Origin: a bacterium
GTDB taxonomy: Bacteria > SAR324 > XYD2-FULL-50-16
NCBI GenBank assembly: GCA_018829445.1
Contig: JAHJTV010000009.1
Location: 1-64,000 of the forward strand
DNA: 64,000 bases
Reading direction: 5' to 3'
Part shown: in pieces, positions 40,940-50,477 of the stretch
How positions within the stretch are numbered: position 1 is the first letter of the stretch
How the letters are laid out: every line of letters begins with the position of its first letter
Notes under the pieces: generated by a model
What the model was told of the DNA's origin: nothing
Seen by the model: the letters and a program-made list of their open reading frames with translations, nothing else
The model's database searches: none
Made by a program: the position numbers and the translations under genes

Positions 40940-43573
40940 CTAATTAATTGCATTAATGGTTTCCAGGTTCTCATCGATTTTGGAGATCTTAAGGGTGATC
41001 TCCTCCAGTTCATCTCGGTTCTTTTGCACCACCTCATCCGGTGCCTTGGCAAGAAATGCTTCATTGACCAGTTTCTTGCTAATCTGATCCTGCTTGGCAA
41101 GAAGCTTGCTCTTTTCCTTTTCCAGACGTTTGTTTTCCTGCGCAATATCGATAGTTCCGGAGAGGTCTATAAAAACCTCAAAGTTTTTGCCAACACCTCC
41201 TGCCAGACCTTCTGATTTTTCAATCTGCTCTTTCACTGATATTTGCTTAACCCCTGCCAGAGCGAAGATGATCTCCTTAAACCCTTCAATGTTTTGAGCC
41301 AGTTGATGGTCTTGTGTTGCTGCCAGGATGTCTATTTTTATATTGGGTTTGATGTTGTTTTCGCCCCGAATATTGCGAACAACCGAGATCAGTTCAATCA
41401 ACTGATCGGCTTCGGTAACATTCCTCAATTGCTTTTCTTCAACCGTGATAAAAGGAGCCTGCACAATGGTTCCGTCTGTTGTTGGAAGGTTCTGCCATAG
41501 CTCTTCAGTAACAAACGGCATGATGGGATGCAATAGACGCAAACTCGCCTCCAGAACATGATACAGAACAGCCAGGGAGGATTGACAAGCATCTTCGCCC
41601 AATTTCCCGAACAGCATCGGTTTGACGATTTCCAGGTACCAGTCGCAGAACTCGTGCCAGACGAAAGAATAAATGGATTTGGCAGCTTCATTGAACCGAT
41701 AGTCTTTCAGGTAACGGTTCATATCAAAGGCTGCCTGATCCAGACGGGTTAATATCCATTGATCGAATACACCCGGGGTAACCTGATCCAGGGCTTTTGG
41801 TGTTCCCAATCTTTCCAGGTGAGAGAGGGTGAAGCGGGTGGCGTTCCAGATCTTATTGATAAAATTTCGATTGCCTTCGATGACCTGTTCCGGCAGTTTG
41901 ATATCCCGGCCCATCACCGTTAAACTGGTCAGGGTGAAACGCATGGCATCCGCACCAAATTTCTCAATTATGTCTATTGGATCGATGACATTTCCCTTGG
42001 TTTTTGACATCTTCTCACCATTGGCATCCCGAACCAGTCCATGCAGAAAAACTTCCGGGAAGGGAACCTCTCCCGTCATCTTAATCCCCATCATGATCAT
42101 GCGGGCCACCCAGAAAAACAGAATGTCATAACCGGTGATCAACGTTGAATTGGGATAAAACAGCTTCAGATCTTCCGTCTTATCCGGCCATCCCATGGTG
42201 GAAAAAGGAAACAGTCCCGAACTGTACCAGGTATCAAGGACATCGGTTTCCTGTCTTAAATTTGTTGAATCGCACTTCGTACAGGTTGATATTTCCAGTT
42301 TTTCTGAAACAATGATCTCACCACAATCCTCACAATACCAAGCCGGGATTCGATGCCCCCACCACAATTGACGGGATAGGCACCAGTCCTGGATATTGGT
42401 CATCCATTCAAAAAATATTTTCTCCTGGTTATCGGGAATAATGCGCAGTTTTCCGTCTTTAACCGCCTGCAATGAGGCATCTGCCATCTCTTTCATTTTG
42501 CAGAACCACTGGGTGGAAACCCTGGGTTCAACAATAGTCTTGCATCTTTGACACTGGCCTATTGAATGGGGATGATCTTCAACCTTCCTGAAAGCATTCT
42601 CCTGCTTGAGCAGGTCGATGATGTTCTTCCTTGCTTCAAATCGATTCTGACCTTCAAGGGGTTTGTAAACATCATTGATCTTGGCATCAACGGTGAAGAT
42701 ATCCACAAAAGGCAGGTTATGCCGTTTTCCCATTTGAAAATCGTTGGGATCATGGGACGGGGTCACCTTAACTGCACCGGTACCAAACTCCGGATCAACA
42801 AATGAATCCGCAATGACTGGAATTATCCTTCCAACCAGCGGCAGACGAATCTTTTTACCGATATACTTTTTATAGCGTTCATCGTCGGGATTTACGGCAA
42901 CCGCTGTATCACCCAGCATGGTTTCCGGTCTGGTGGTTGCTACAACCAGTTCGCCGCTGCCGTCTTCCAGTGGGTATCCCAGATAAGTCAACGTCCCGTC
43001 CCGATCAACATGGTCAACTTCCAGGTCGGAGAGGGCTGTTTTGTCGTGGGGACACCAGTTAACAATATAGTCGCCCCGATAGATAAGCCCTTCATTATAG
43101 AGATCAACAAAACTTTTCCTTACTGCTCGCGACAGCCCTTCATCCAAGGTGAATCTCTCCCGTTCCCAGTCACATGAAGCACCAAGTCTGCGGAGTTGCC
43201 ACAAAATCATATTACCGGATTTTTCCTTCCACTTCCAGATCTCCTCAACAAACTTTTCCTGTCCCAGCTCTTCTCTTTCAATCCCTTTGCTCCTCAGTTC
43301 CCGCTCAACAACCATTTGGGTGGCAATCCCGGCATGATCGGTTCCCGGAAGCCAAAGTGTTTTGTAACCCAGCATTCGTTTCCAACGAATCAAGACATCT
43401 TGCAGTGTATTCACAAGCGCATGGCCGATATGCAGGAATCCGGTAACATTGGGAGGGGGAATAACAATGGTGTAAGTCTCATCGGCATCCTGTGTGTCCG
43501 GTGAGAAAAACCGGTTGGTTTCCCAATAATCGTACCACTTTTTTTCAATCTCTTTCGGGTTATAATTATCCAT
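40940..43573 (-). CDS. valS: Valyl-tRNA synthetase
   Basis: The 877-residue protein charges tRNA-Val. It has the class I signature HIGH at 48-51 in PPPNVTGFLHIGHAL and KMSKT in the GEKMSKTKGNVIDP loop, with the editing domain between (for example TTRPETMLGDTAVAVNP), a zinc-finger-like pair of CxxC motifs (CEDCGE, CTKCDS) and the C-terminal coiled coil rich in Lys/Glu (NKRLEKEKSKLLAKQDQ). Full length and all motifs are present. It is upstream of an aminotransferase gene. Its 5' region to 43880 shows no clear promoter. Confidence 0.98.
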   Translation of the reverse strand: MDNYNPKEIEKKWYDYWETNRFFSPDTQDADETYTIVIPPPNVTGFLHIGHALVNTLQDVLIRWKRMLGYKTLWLPGTDHAGIATQMVVERELRSKGIEREELGQEKFVEEIWKWKEKSGNMILWQLRRLGASCDWERERFTLDEGLSRAVRKSFVDLYNEGLIYRGDYIVNWCPHDKTALSDLEVDHVDRDGTLTYLGYPLEDGSGELVVATTRPETMLGDTAVAVNPDDERYKKYIGKKIRLPLVGRIIPVIADSFVDPEFGTGAVKVTPSHDPNDFQMGKRHNLPFVDIFTVDAKINDVYKPLEGQNRFEARKNIIDLLKQENAFRKVEDHPHSIGQCQRCKTIVEPRVSTQWFCKMKEMADASLQAVKDGKLRIIPDNQEKIFFEWMTNIQDWCLSRQLWWGHRIPAWYCEDCGEIIVSEKLEISTCTKCDSTNLRQETDVLDTWYSSGLFPFSTMGWPDKTEDLKLFYPNSTLITGYDILFFWVARMIMMGIKMTGEVPFPEVFLHGLVRDANGEKMSKTKGNVIDPIDIIEKFGADAMRFTLTSLTVMGRDIKLPEQVIEGNRNFINKIWNATRFTLSHLERLGTPKALDQVTPGVFDQWILTRLDQAAFDMNRYLKDYRFNEAAKSIYSFVWHEFCDWYLEIVKPMLFGKLGEDACQSSLAVLYHVLEASLRLLHPIMPFVTEELWQNLPTTDGTIVQAPFITVEEKQLRNVTEADQLIELISVVRNIRGENNIKPNIKIDILAATQDHQLAQNIEGFKEIIFALAGVKQISVKEQIEKSEGLAGGVGKNFEVFIDLSGTIDIAQENKRLEKEKSKLLAKQDQISKKLVNEAFLAKAPDEVVQKNRDELEEITLKISKIDENLETINAIN

Positions 43574-43884
43574 GTCGCTTTTGTTTGTTTGATTATCTTT
43601 TGCTGAATCAGCCGGAAGCCTTAATACTGGCAGGTTATCCAGGTTTAAAAAACCGGTTACATTTATCAGTCACAAGTTCTAATTAGATCAAGTATTGTAT
43701 AATGCAGTCAACTGCCCGAACCAACAATTTTGAATATTTAGAGCTAATGGCAGATATCTAATCTTCAACTCCGGATCGGAATTGGAGAGTACCTGTTCAA
43801 CAGATTTATGAATTGAGATCGAAATTCGGAATTGAGTATCTAATTTGACTCCCTTTTCAGATTATTGCTTGGTTACTAAAACAG

Positions 43885-43923
43885 GAAGAATACCTTGACT
43901 GCTTATATCCAAATTCATATCAT
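43885..43923 (+). promoter_or_regulatory. Promoter with the shared 16-bp box
   Basis: GAAGAATACCTTGACT (43885-43900) ends in a -35 box, a 17-bp spacer follows, then TATCAT (43918-43923) and CTCATC. It is the twin of the promoter at 34053-34091 and drives the small gene at 43980. Confidence 0.6.
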
Positions 43924-43979
43924 CTCATCAAGTCAGTCTTACACTTAATATTTTTTATAAAATTCTTTCAGGGCGAGTT

Positions 43980-44174
43980 ATGACAAAACCAAGTGAGAAG
44001 TTAGCGGAATTGATTAAAAAAGCCATCGAAGATTGTGAATTAACAACTTCTGAGTATAATGCGATTTTGGCACAGGCAGATGAGGATAAGGTTCTTGATT
44101 CCGATGAAAGAGTATTATTACAGCAGCTTCAAGAGATGATTGCTAACGGTACCATTGAAAGAGTCCCGGGATAA
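43980..44174 (+). CDS. Small hypothetical protein (64 residues)
   Basis: The acidic helical protein reads MTKPSEKLAELIKKAIEDCE, then LTTSEYNAILAQADEDKVLD, and ends SDERVLLQQLQEMIANGTIERVPG. AxADEDKVLDSDERxLL has the look of a degenerate EF-hand/TerB-like helix pair; similar small proteins occur in other bacteria without a known function. AGGGCGAG precedes the ATG and a good promoter lies at 43885-43923, so expression is likely. It converges with the ribokinase-like gene; 44175-44463 shows no other gene. Confidence 0.65.
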   Translation: MTKPSEKLAELIKKAIEDCELTTSEYNAILAQADEDKVLDSDERVLLQQLQEMIANGTIERVPG

Positions 44175-44463
44175 CGATTCATCATAAAAAAGGATTACGG
44201 GTTTCATACACTTTCAGGAAGGTTGATCAGCCTTAAAAAGTTGCTCCACCTTCATATTATCGAAGTTCCATTTTACCAATGAAGCACCGAATAGGCATTG
44301 GATACGTTAAATTCGGCATAGTTCAAAACAAGATTGGAATTGTTTCCAACTGGAAAAATAGAAGGCTCAAATGGTATTACAGACAGAAAAACTGAATGGT
44401 TTTTCTGTGGGAGCTATTGTAAATAGGGAGCTTAATGGGATTATGCCTTCTATTGCATTTGGT

Positions 44464-45357
44464 CTATCGCCGCAACCTGGACTTCATCGATTCCGGGAAC
44501 TCGGGTTGGGCACCGGGTACGGTGGCAGTATAAGACCCAAAAGAGTTGGCGATCTCGACTCCCTCAAGGGATGAAAACCCCTTAAACCTTGCTACAGCAT
44601 AACTCCCCACAAAGGCATCGCCAGCTCCGGTAGTGTCGACCGGGGTGATAGGAGTGGTTTTGACTTCAATTGACCTCTTTTCTTCGAGAACCTCTGCTCC
44701 CTTTTTCCCCCTTGTAAGAATGACAGTTGGTACGTTTAAGAAGGTCCCCAGCTGTTTAAAAGAAGGGATATTAAAATTTTTGAGAATTGAATCACATTCG
44801 GTTTCGTTGACAATCAAGGTGTCAATCCCATTGAAAGTTTCTTTTTCAAAGGGGAAATAGGGAGCCAGGTTGAAGATAATTCGCATGGTTTTTGATTTTA
44901 ACCAATCAATAATCAGAGAGGTTTCAATGGGCTCTAACTCCGCCTGTAACACTGTAAAATCGCCTGGATTAAACAGGGGCTCAAATTTTTTTATGGAATC
45001 CAACGTCAAGTGTTTGTTGGCACCGGAGTGAACGACGATGCTGTTTTCACCGTCATCACTAACCTGGATATAAGCAGCCCCGGTGGGTTGGTCCGTTATT
45101 CCCAGTATCGTTCCCAGATCAAATCCGAGTTTCTTTAGCTTATCCACAATAAACGAAGCATCCTGGTCAGCTCCGATTGCCGAAATGAATCGTGTTTCGG
45201 GAAGCAGCTGTTTGCAAGTCACTGCCTGGTTAAACCCTTTTCCCCCGGTATACTTCTTTAAGGATTCGGCGATAACAGTCTCACCCGGCATCGCGATGGA
45301 TCTGGTTTTTAGTACATAATCGACATTTGAACTCCCGATGATCCATAAACCGGCCAT
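44464..45357 (-). CDS. PfkB-family carbohydrate kinase (ribokinase-like)
   Basis: The 297-residue protein has the N-terminal PfkB signature GGKGFNQAVTCKQL and the C-terminal one DTTGAGDAFVGSYA, with catalytic base D247 and the anion hole GAGD (244-247). Ribokinase is the closest type: NLAPYFPF and VNETECDSIL are typical. It phosphorylates a sugar, ribose or a similar pentose, or a nucleoside. No transporter or regulator is adjacent. The gap to 45792 shows only a possible promoter. Confidence 0.9.
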   Translation of the reverse strand: MAGLWIIGSSNVDYVLKTRSIAMPGETVIAESLKKYTGGKGFNQAVTCKQLLPETRFISAIGADQDASFIVDKLKKLGFDLGTILGITDQPTGAAYIQVSDDGENSIVVHSGANKHLTLDSIKKFEPLFNPGDFTVLQAELEPIETSLIIDWLKSKTMRIIFNLAPYFPFEKETFNGIDTLIVNETECDSILKNFNIPSFKQLGTFLNVPTVILTRGKKGAEVLEEKRSIEVKTTPITPVDTTGAGDAFVGSYAVARFKGFSSLEGVEIANSFGSYTATVPGAQPEFPESMKSRLRR

Positions 45358-45681
45358 TGATTTTCTCCTTTGATTAAAAAATACCTGCTTTTTCTGTTAA
45401 GCCAACCGACAAAACCATCCCTTATCAATGTAGATGAGTTTACGGGTGTGAATTGACAAATTATTGGGTGTGACTGATTTCTACTCAAGATATTTATTCT
45501 TGCTTTATTGCGGCAATCTTTTTTTCCAGTTTTTTTTTGTCTTTTCCTAAACAGTTCTCCCAATGGTTATTGCATTGAAAATAAAGGCTCTACCGGGAGA
45601 GTTGATATTCGCTTAGCTGTAATACTACTGTGCCTTCTTAAAACCGTATTTATATGCTGCTTTTTATAGGCTTTTTGGTAT

Positions 45682-45710
45682 TTGACACATTCTTAATTAA
45701 ATCGGATCAT
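45682..45710 (+). promoter_or_regulatory. Possible promoter of the transaminase gene
   Basis: TTGACA (45682-45687), a 17-bp spacer and GATCAT (45705-45710), a weak -10 box with four of six matches. It is about 80 bp before the gene at 45793. Confidence 0.3.
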
Positions 45711-45792
45711 TATCATTTCCAGGGTTTTGGTGGATATTGACCAGAGATGACGCTATATATTTCACCGATTGTTGAACAAAAGCGAGGGTATA

Positions 45793-46632
45793 ATGATTGT
45801 ATATTATAACGACCGGTATCTTTCAAAAGATGAGGTTTCGATTTCTCCGGACGACCGGGGATTTGTTTTTGGTGATGGCGTGTATGAAGTGATTTATTAT
45901 TATCCCAGGCAACTTTTTGAAATGGATTCCCATCTAACCCGGTTGACCAGAAGTCTTACGGAACTTCGAATCAATTATGGTGATGTGAGTAATTTGAAAA
46001 GCGTCGCAAAGAACCTGATCGAAAAAAACAATCTACAGGATAATCATGCGACTGTTTATCTACAGATAACCCGTGGAGTGGCAAAACGGGCGCATGCGTT
46101 TCCCCCGAAAGCTACACCGGTAACCGTGTATGGCAGTGCCTCTCCCTTCCATCGAGACGAACAGAAATTGCACAACGGGATCAAAATAATTCTGTTACCC
46201 GATATCAGATGGTCACGTTGTGATATCAAGTCGGTTTGTTTGTTGCCCAATGCATTGGGGAATCAGCAAGCGAAGGAAGCCCAAGTGGGGGAGGCGATTT
46301 TTGTCCGGGACGGTATGATAACGGAAGGAACCCACACCAATGCGTTTGCCGTATTCGGTAACACTGTTTATACCTATCCGAAAAGCAATTATATTCTGGC
46401 CGGCATCACCCGGAAGGTCGTTTTTGACATCTGCAGGCAAGACCGAATTGAGATCATTGAGGAACCTGTTAGTCAGGAACGATTTAGATTCGCCGATGAA
46501 GTCTTCATCAGCGGAACAACAGCCGAAATAACACCAGTGATTCAAGTGGATAACCACACCATTGGCAACGGAAACCCGGGTCCGGTAACCAGGTCACTGC
46601 AAAAAGCATTTGAGAAGATTATTGGACAATGA
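45793..46632 (+). CDS. D-amino-acid transaminase / branched-chain aminotransferase-like (fold type IV)
   Basis: The product (279 residues from ATG 45793, ribosome site GAGGG) is a PLP fold-type IV enzyme. The PLP lysine is K146 in RCDIKSVCLLPN, and RGFVFGDGVYEV, the NAFAVFGN loop and ISGTTAEITPV are typical. The RGxVFGDGVYE start and LLPNALGNQQAKE fit D-alanine transaminase (Dat) better than IlvE. It would make D-glutamate/D-alanine for the cell wall or act in an amino-acid salvage route. A TTG eight codons upstream is not needed. No neighbour in an operon. Confidence 0.9.
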   Translation: MIVYYNDRYLSKDEVSISPDDRGFVFGDGVYEVIYYYPRQLFEMDSHLTRLTRSLTELRINYGDVSNLKSVAKNLIEKNNLQDNHATVYLQITRGVAKRAHAFPPKATPVTVYGSASPFHRDEQKLHNGIKIILLPDIRWSRCDIKSVCLLPNALGNQQAKEAQVGEAIFVRDGMITEGTHTNAFAVFGNTVYTYPKSNYILAGITRKVVFDICRQDRIEIIEEPVSQERFRFADEVFISGTTAEITPVIQVDNHTIGNGNPGPVTRSLQKAFEKIIGQ

Positions 46633-47056
46633 ATACCTTTGCTGCAAGCAACGGGGGTACGATGCCCAAACTTCACGAGAAAAGTTTCATAGTCAATTTT
46701 TTCAGATTAGGGCTCGGTATAGGGTAAGTTTGCGCGATAGCAGTGAATGCGTAAAAAGCTCTGTACCTGGCTAATCACAAAAGATGATTCCAAGAAAAGT
46801 CTATAAATGGGATTTGAAGAAAAAATATTCTCGTGTTTGACCTTGATTATAATGCTTATTTAAGAAATAGTCGGTCACAGGAAGATTTTTCCTATTGATA
46901 AATTTCTTTGTTTTACATAAATATAATGAAGGAAAACTCCTACCTAAAATAGGGTCCTCCCAAACCATTCCGAAGTTCATTTTCACTTTTTACGAATCTG
47001 AGAATATTTTTCAATTTGCAGGTTGTTATCGCTTTAATGGTCAACGCGCTGTTTCT
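46633..47056. other. Intergenic region without recognised features
   Basis: No gene, repeat or clear promoter was found. A TTG-initiated frame from 46895 extends the next gene but adds an unlike, Phe/Lys-rich stretch and is not used. Confidence 0.4.
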
Positions 47057-47404
47057 ATGAGTGATTTTAATCTATGTCTGAATTGTGGGGCTTGCTGCGC
47101 CTATTTCAGAGCTACCTTCTATTGGACTGAAGCCGACTTAGCAGCTGGCGGAAGTGTACCTGAAGAATTAACCGAAAAGTTAAACAATTTTAGAGTTTGC
47201 ATGAAAGGCACTAACCAGAGCAAACCTCGCTGTATCGCCTTGAAAGGAGAGATTGGTAAAAGTGTCCATTGTTCAATATATGAGAACCGCGCATCGGTTT
47301 GCAGAGATTTTGATATGGCTGTTAATCATGATCCGAACCATGGCTGTAATCAGGCACGAAAATACTGGGGATTACCACCAATTCCAGGATATTGTCCCAA
47401 TTGA
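47057..47404 (+). CDS. YkgJ-type cysteine-cluster protein
   Basis: The product (115 residues from ATG 47057) starts [19 protein letters not shown] and has the YkgJ/DUF-type zinc or iron-sulfur cysteine pattern: [28 protein letters not shown] and YCP near the end. These Fe-S/Zn binding proteins are of unknown function. A clear ribosome site is missing before the ATG. Confidence 0.8.
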   Translation: MSDFNLCLNCGACCAYFRATFYWTEADLAAGGSVPEELTEKLNNFRVCMKGTNQSKPRCIALKGEIGKSVHCSIYENRASVCRDFDMAVNHDPNHGCNQARKYWGLPPIPGYCPN

Positions 47405-47472
47405 ATCAATCGTAATAAAAACCGGTCACTAAAAGGTTATTCTCCAATAATTCAAGCTTCGTTTCTGTATTC

Positions 47473-48321
47473 TCAGTCCGGATTATTGATACTGTTCTCA
47501 ACAATGGGTAAATAATTTTGCGGCGAACGATCCTGAAAAAGATTGTGCTGGTGCTCCGGATAATCTCTGCTTTCAAAGGCTCTTTTATCATCGGCCAGTG
47601 CTGGCTCCACTTCACAGTAGATAATCTCCTCTTCAGAATTACCGGCCAAACACACTATCTCGCCAAGCGGATCTATAACCTTGCTGGACCCATCGAAAAG
47701 AGAACCGTTTTCACTTCCAACCCGATTGGCCCAGACATAATAGACCCTGTTTTCGTAAGCCCGAGCTCTGACAAGAATATCTGACATTTCGTGACGAGAC
47801 CGACTCTCACAAGTTGGGACAATGACTATTTGTGCCCCCTGCACTGCCAGGGACCGGGCGCTTTCCGGGAAAAGCTGATCATAACAGATGTTTATACCAA
47901 TCCGAGCAAAAGCCAGATCAAAGACCGGAAATCCGAGATTTCCGTGTGATAAAAACCGGTCAACTCCCATATCGGGAAGATGTACTTTGCGATAGCAGGG
48001 GATTGTGCTTCCCGATCCGAATACCCCAGCCGTATTATACAATCCCGATTCCGATTGTTCTATAAATCCGATTACGGCTGTAAGCTTTTGTTTTTGACAC
48101 AGCTGGGAAAGCGTATCCAGTTCCCTGCTGTCAAGTGTAAGGGCAATCGCCTCAAGTCCCACATCATTTTCAAACGAATAACCGGTTAGTGATAATTCAG
48201 GGAAAACAACAAGACGCGCTCCTTCTTCAGAAGCCAAATAAATCTGTTCCCGCACTTTCTCCAGGTTGTGGGATACTTGGCCCAATTCAATGTCAATCTG
48301 GCAAATTGCAAGTAAAGTCAT
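47473..48321 (-). CDS. Carbon-nitrogen hydrolase (nitrilase superfamily)
   Basis: The 282-residue protein has the Glu-Lys-Cys catalytic triad of the family: E42 in VVFPELSLTGY, K112 in YRKVHLPD and C146 in GINICYDQLFPE. It hydrolyses a C-N bond of an amide or nitrile; N-carbamoylputrescine amidase, omega-amidase and beta-ureidopropionase share this layout. It stands alone, minus strand, convergent with the YkgJ-type gene. The specific substrate is not deducible. Confidence 0.93.
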   Translation of the reverse strand: MTLLAICQIDIELGQVSHNLEKVREQIYLASEEGARLVVFPELSLTGYSFENDVGLEAIALTLDSRELDTLSQLCQKQKLTAVIGFIEQSESGLYNTAGVFGSGSTIPCYRKVHLPDMGVDRFLSHGNLGFPVFDLAFARIGINICYDQLFPESARSLAVQGAQIVIVPTCESRSRHEMSDILVRARAYENRVYYVWANRVGSENGSLFDGSSKVIDPLGEIVCLAGNSEEEIIYCEVEPALADDKRAFESRDYPEHQHNLFQDRSPQNYLPIVENSINNPD

Positions 48322-48615
48322 AGTCTTAATTCAACCTCCAAAATAGCGGGGCAGTATGTAAAATTGAATGATTTTTGGCGAATCCGCAAAAGTGCCAGGT
48401 AATAAATATCAAATAATTATATTTATGTTTAGAATTGTAATATTAAGTTGAAGCTAAGGTAAATGTTATTGTATAATTATTTTTATGTTTTGGAGTTTTA
48501 AGATGGTTGCTGATTTTTAAATGAATAAAACTGCACGAAAATGAGGATGGAGCATTTTTGGGAGAAAATATATTTATGATGTGGATTACACAAAAATAAA
48601 AGAATGATTCAAAAC
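48322..48615. other. AT-rich intergenic region with a short direct repeat
   Basis: AATAATTATATTTATGTTTAG and ATAATTATTTTTATGTTTTG occur near 48410 and 48473, 60 bp apart. No gene was found. Confidence 0.4.
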
Positions 48616-48644
48616 TTGACACCTGATATGCAACTTTCTATTAT
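48616..48644 (+). promoter_or_regulatory. Near-consensus sigma-70 promoter
   Basis: TTGACA (48616-48621), a 17-bp spacer and TATTAT (48639-48644). It would start transcription near 48651, about 75 bases before the CBM48 gene at 48727, and is the best promoter seen in the window. Confidence 0.7.
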
Positions 48645-48726
48645 TCTGCAGGGGGTTAGTATGAATTTTGCAATTTTACCATTCTTATTTCATAGAGTTT
48701 ATCAACGCTAGCATGAGGGGCTAACC

Positions 48727-49035
48727 ATGAGTATCAAGAAGCAGTATTTGAAATCCAAGCCTGTCTGCAAAGTTACATTCAGAATCGATCGGGAACAGGC
48801 ACCCGAAGCAAAAACTGTTTGTCTGCTTGGGGAATTTAATCACTGGAACCCCAAGAAAAATCCGATGAAAAAACTGAAAGACGGTTCTTTCAAACTTGTT
48901 CTTGACCTGGAAACCGGTCATCAATATCAGTTCCGCTATCTGGTTAACAGCAGCATCTGGGAAAACGACAATGCTGCCGATAAATACGTACTGAATCCGT
49001 TCGGCGATGCGGAAAACGGTGTTGTAATTGTTTGA
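48727..49035 (+). CDS. CBM48/isoamylase early-set domain protein
   Basis: The 102-residue protein is one early-set/CBM48 beta sandwich, as in AMP-kinase beta subunits and isoamylases: VCKVTFRIDREQAPEAKTVC, LLGEFNHWNPKKNPMKKLKD and GHQYQFRYLVNSSIWENDNAAD. WNP is a glycogen-contact signature. As a stand-alone domain it may bind glycogen or act as a regulatory subunit. It precedes a glycosyltransferase gene by 76 bp and shares a strong promoter, so a link to glucan or glycogen metabolism is plausible. Confidence 0.88.
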   Translation: MSIKKQYLKSKPVCKVTFRIDREQAPEAKTVCLLGEFNHWNPKKNPMKKLKDGSFKLVLDLETGHQYQFRYLVNSSIWENDNAADKYVLNPFGDAENGVVIV

Positions 49036-49110
49036 CTATCTTCGGTAAAGTATCTTTTAAGGAAAAGAAATGAAACCTTGAAAAATAATTGTTCCGAATC
49101 AGGAGGGATT

Positions 49111-50376
49111 ATGAGTACAAAAATCGGATTTGTTTCCACCCGTTTTTCAGGTACAGACGGGGTGACCATGGAGGCAAATAAATGGGCTGATGTCCTGTTG
49201 GAAAACGGATATGAGGTATTCTGGTTTGCCGGAGAGTTGAACAAGGACGAAGAGATTTGTTTCACGGTTCCCGAAGCTCATTTTAAAGATCCAACGAATC
49301 AGGAGATCAATGATCAGGTGTTTGGAAAAAAATCCCGATCTTTGTATTTGACGGATAAAATTCAAGAGATCAAAGGGTTTCTGAAACTGAAACTGAGGGA
49401 GTTTATCGATCGGTTCCAGATTGACTTGCTGATAGTGGAAAACGCCCTTACGATCCCCCTGCAAATACCATTGGGGCTGGCCTTAACTGAAACCATTGTT
49501 GAAAGGCAGATCCCCTCTATAGCACATCATCATGATTTTTATTGGGAGCGTACTCGATTCCTGGTGAATGCCGTTGACGATTATATTCATATGGCTTTTC
49601 CTCCGAGACTTCCCAGCCTGGAACATGTGGTTATCAACACCGCTGCCCAGGAGGAACTGGCTCACCGGATAGGAATTGCATCCATCGTTATCCCCAACGT
49701 TTTGGATTTTGATCATCCTCCCAAGGCCAACTCGACCGGTTCTGAAGTTTTTAAAAAATCCATCGGGATGACAAGCGGTGATCTGATGATTCTACAACCA
49801 ACCCGTATTGTGCAACGAAAGGGAATCGAACATGCCATTGAATTTGTCAAGCAACTCAACAATCCTGCTTATAAGCTGTGCATATCACATGAAGCTGGGG
49901 ATGAGGGTTTTGAATACTCCGAGTGGATTGTTCAGGTGGCTGAAAATATGGGAGTTGATTTAAGAATCATACAAACAGGTGTTGATGATCCCTGGAACCA
50001 CAAGTCCGGTAGTCAGAACCGGCTTTCATTGTGGGACATTTATCCCCATGCTGATTTTATCACATTTCCCAGTCTGTATGAAGGGTTCGGCAATGCTTTT
50101 CTGGAGGCACTCTATTTTAAAAAACCGGTTCTTATCAACCGCTATGCTATTTTCGTCAGGGATATTGAACCGATCGGGTTCGAACTGGTGGTGATGGATC
50201 AGTTTTTAACCCCGAAGGTAATCGACAAGGCAAGACTGATTCTTGAAGATTCCGGTTTGCGGAAGGAACTGGGGGAACGGAACTATGAATTGGCACGAAA
50301 GCACTTTTCCTATCGTATGTTATGGAAGAATCTTAATTTTCTGTTGACCAGATTCTTTGGTTTGGATCATCTGTGA
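49111..50376 (+). CDS. GT4-type glycosyltransferase
   Basis: The product (421 residues from ATG 49111; AGGAGGG precedes it) has the GT-B fold of family 4: the N-terminal half starts IGFVSTRFSGTDGVTMEANK, and the C-terminal half holds LQPTRIVQRKGIEHAI and the donor-binding loop ADFITFPSLYEGFGNAFLEAL with the E-x7-E motif. A nucleotide-sugar donor such as UDP-glucose is expected. Placement after the CBM48 gene suggests a role in glycan or sugar-glycoside synthesis. An HHHDFYWER stretch, like that of sucrose/mannosylfructose-type enzymes, is worth noting. Confidence 0.9.
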   Translation: MSTKIGFVSTRFSGTDGVTMEANKWADVLLENGYEVFWFAGELNKDEEICFTVPEAHFKDPTNQEINDQVFGKKSRSLYLTDKIQEIKGFLKLKLREFIDRFQIDLLIVENALTIPLQIPLGLALTETIVERQIPSIAHHHDFYWERTRFLVNAVDDYIHMAFPPRLPSLEHVVINTAAQEELAHRIGIASIVIPNVLDFDHPPKANSTGSEVFKKSIGMTSGDLMILQPTRIVQRKGIEHAIEFVKQLNNPAYKLCISHEAGDEGFEYSEWIVQVAENMGVDLRIIQTGVDDPWNHKSGSQNRLSLWDIYPHADFITFPSLYEGFGNAFLEALYFKKPVLINRYAIFVRDIEPIGFELVVMDQFLTPKVIDKARLILEDSGLRKELGERNYELARKHFSYRMLWKNLNFLLTRFFGLDHL

Positions 50377-50477
50377 CTTTTTAACCTGCAGATCAAGGGA
50401 CTCAAGGAGAGATTTGTTAATTCCAAAATTGCTAGATCATAACAAGAAAAAAATCGGAATTCTCAGTTCCCCAACAA

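Noticed and set aside
45309..45563. An 84-codon minus-strand frame
   Set aside because: Overlaps the ribokinase-like gene start; Arg/Lys-rich and without a ribosome site.
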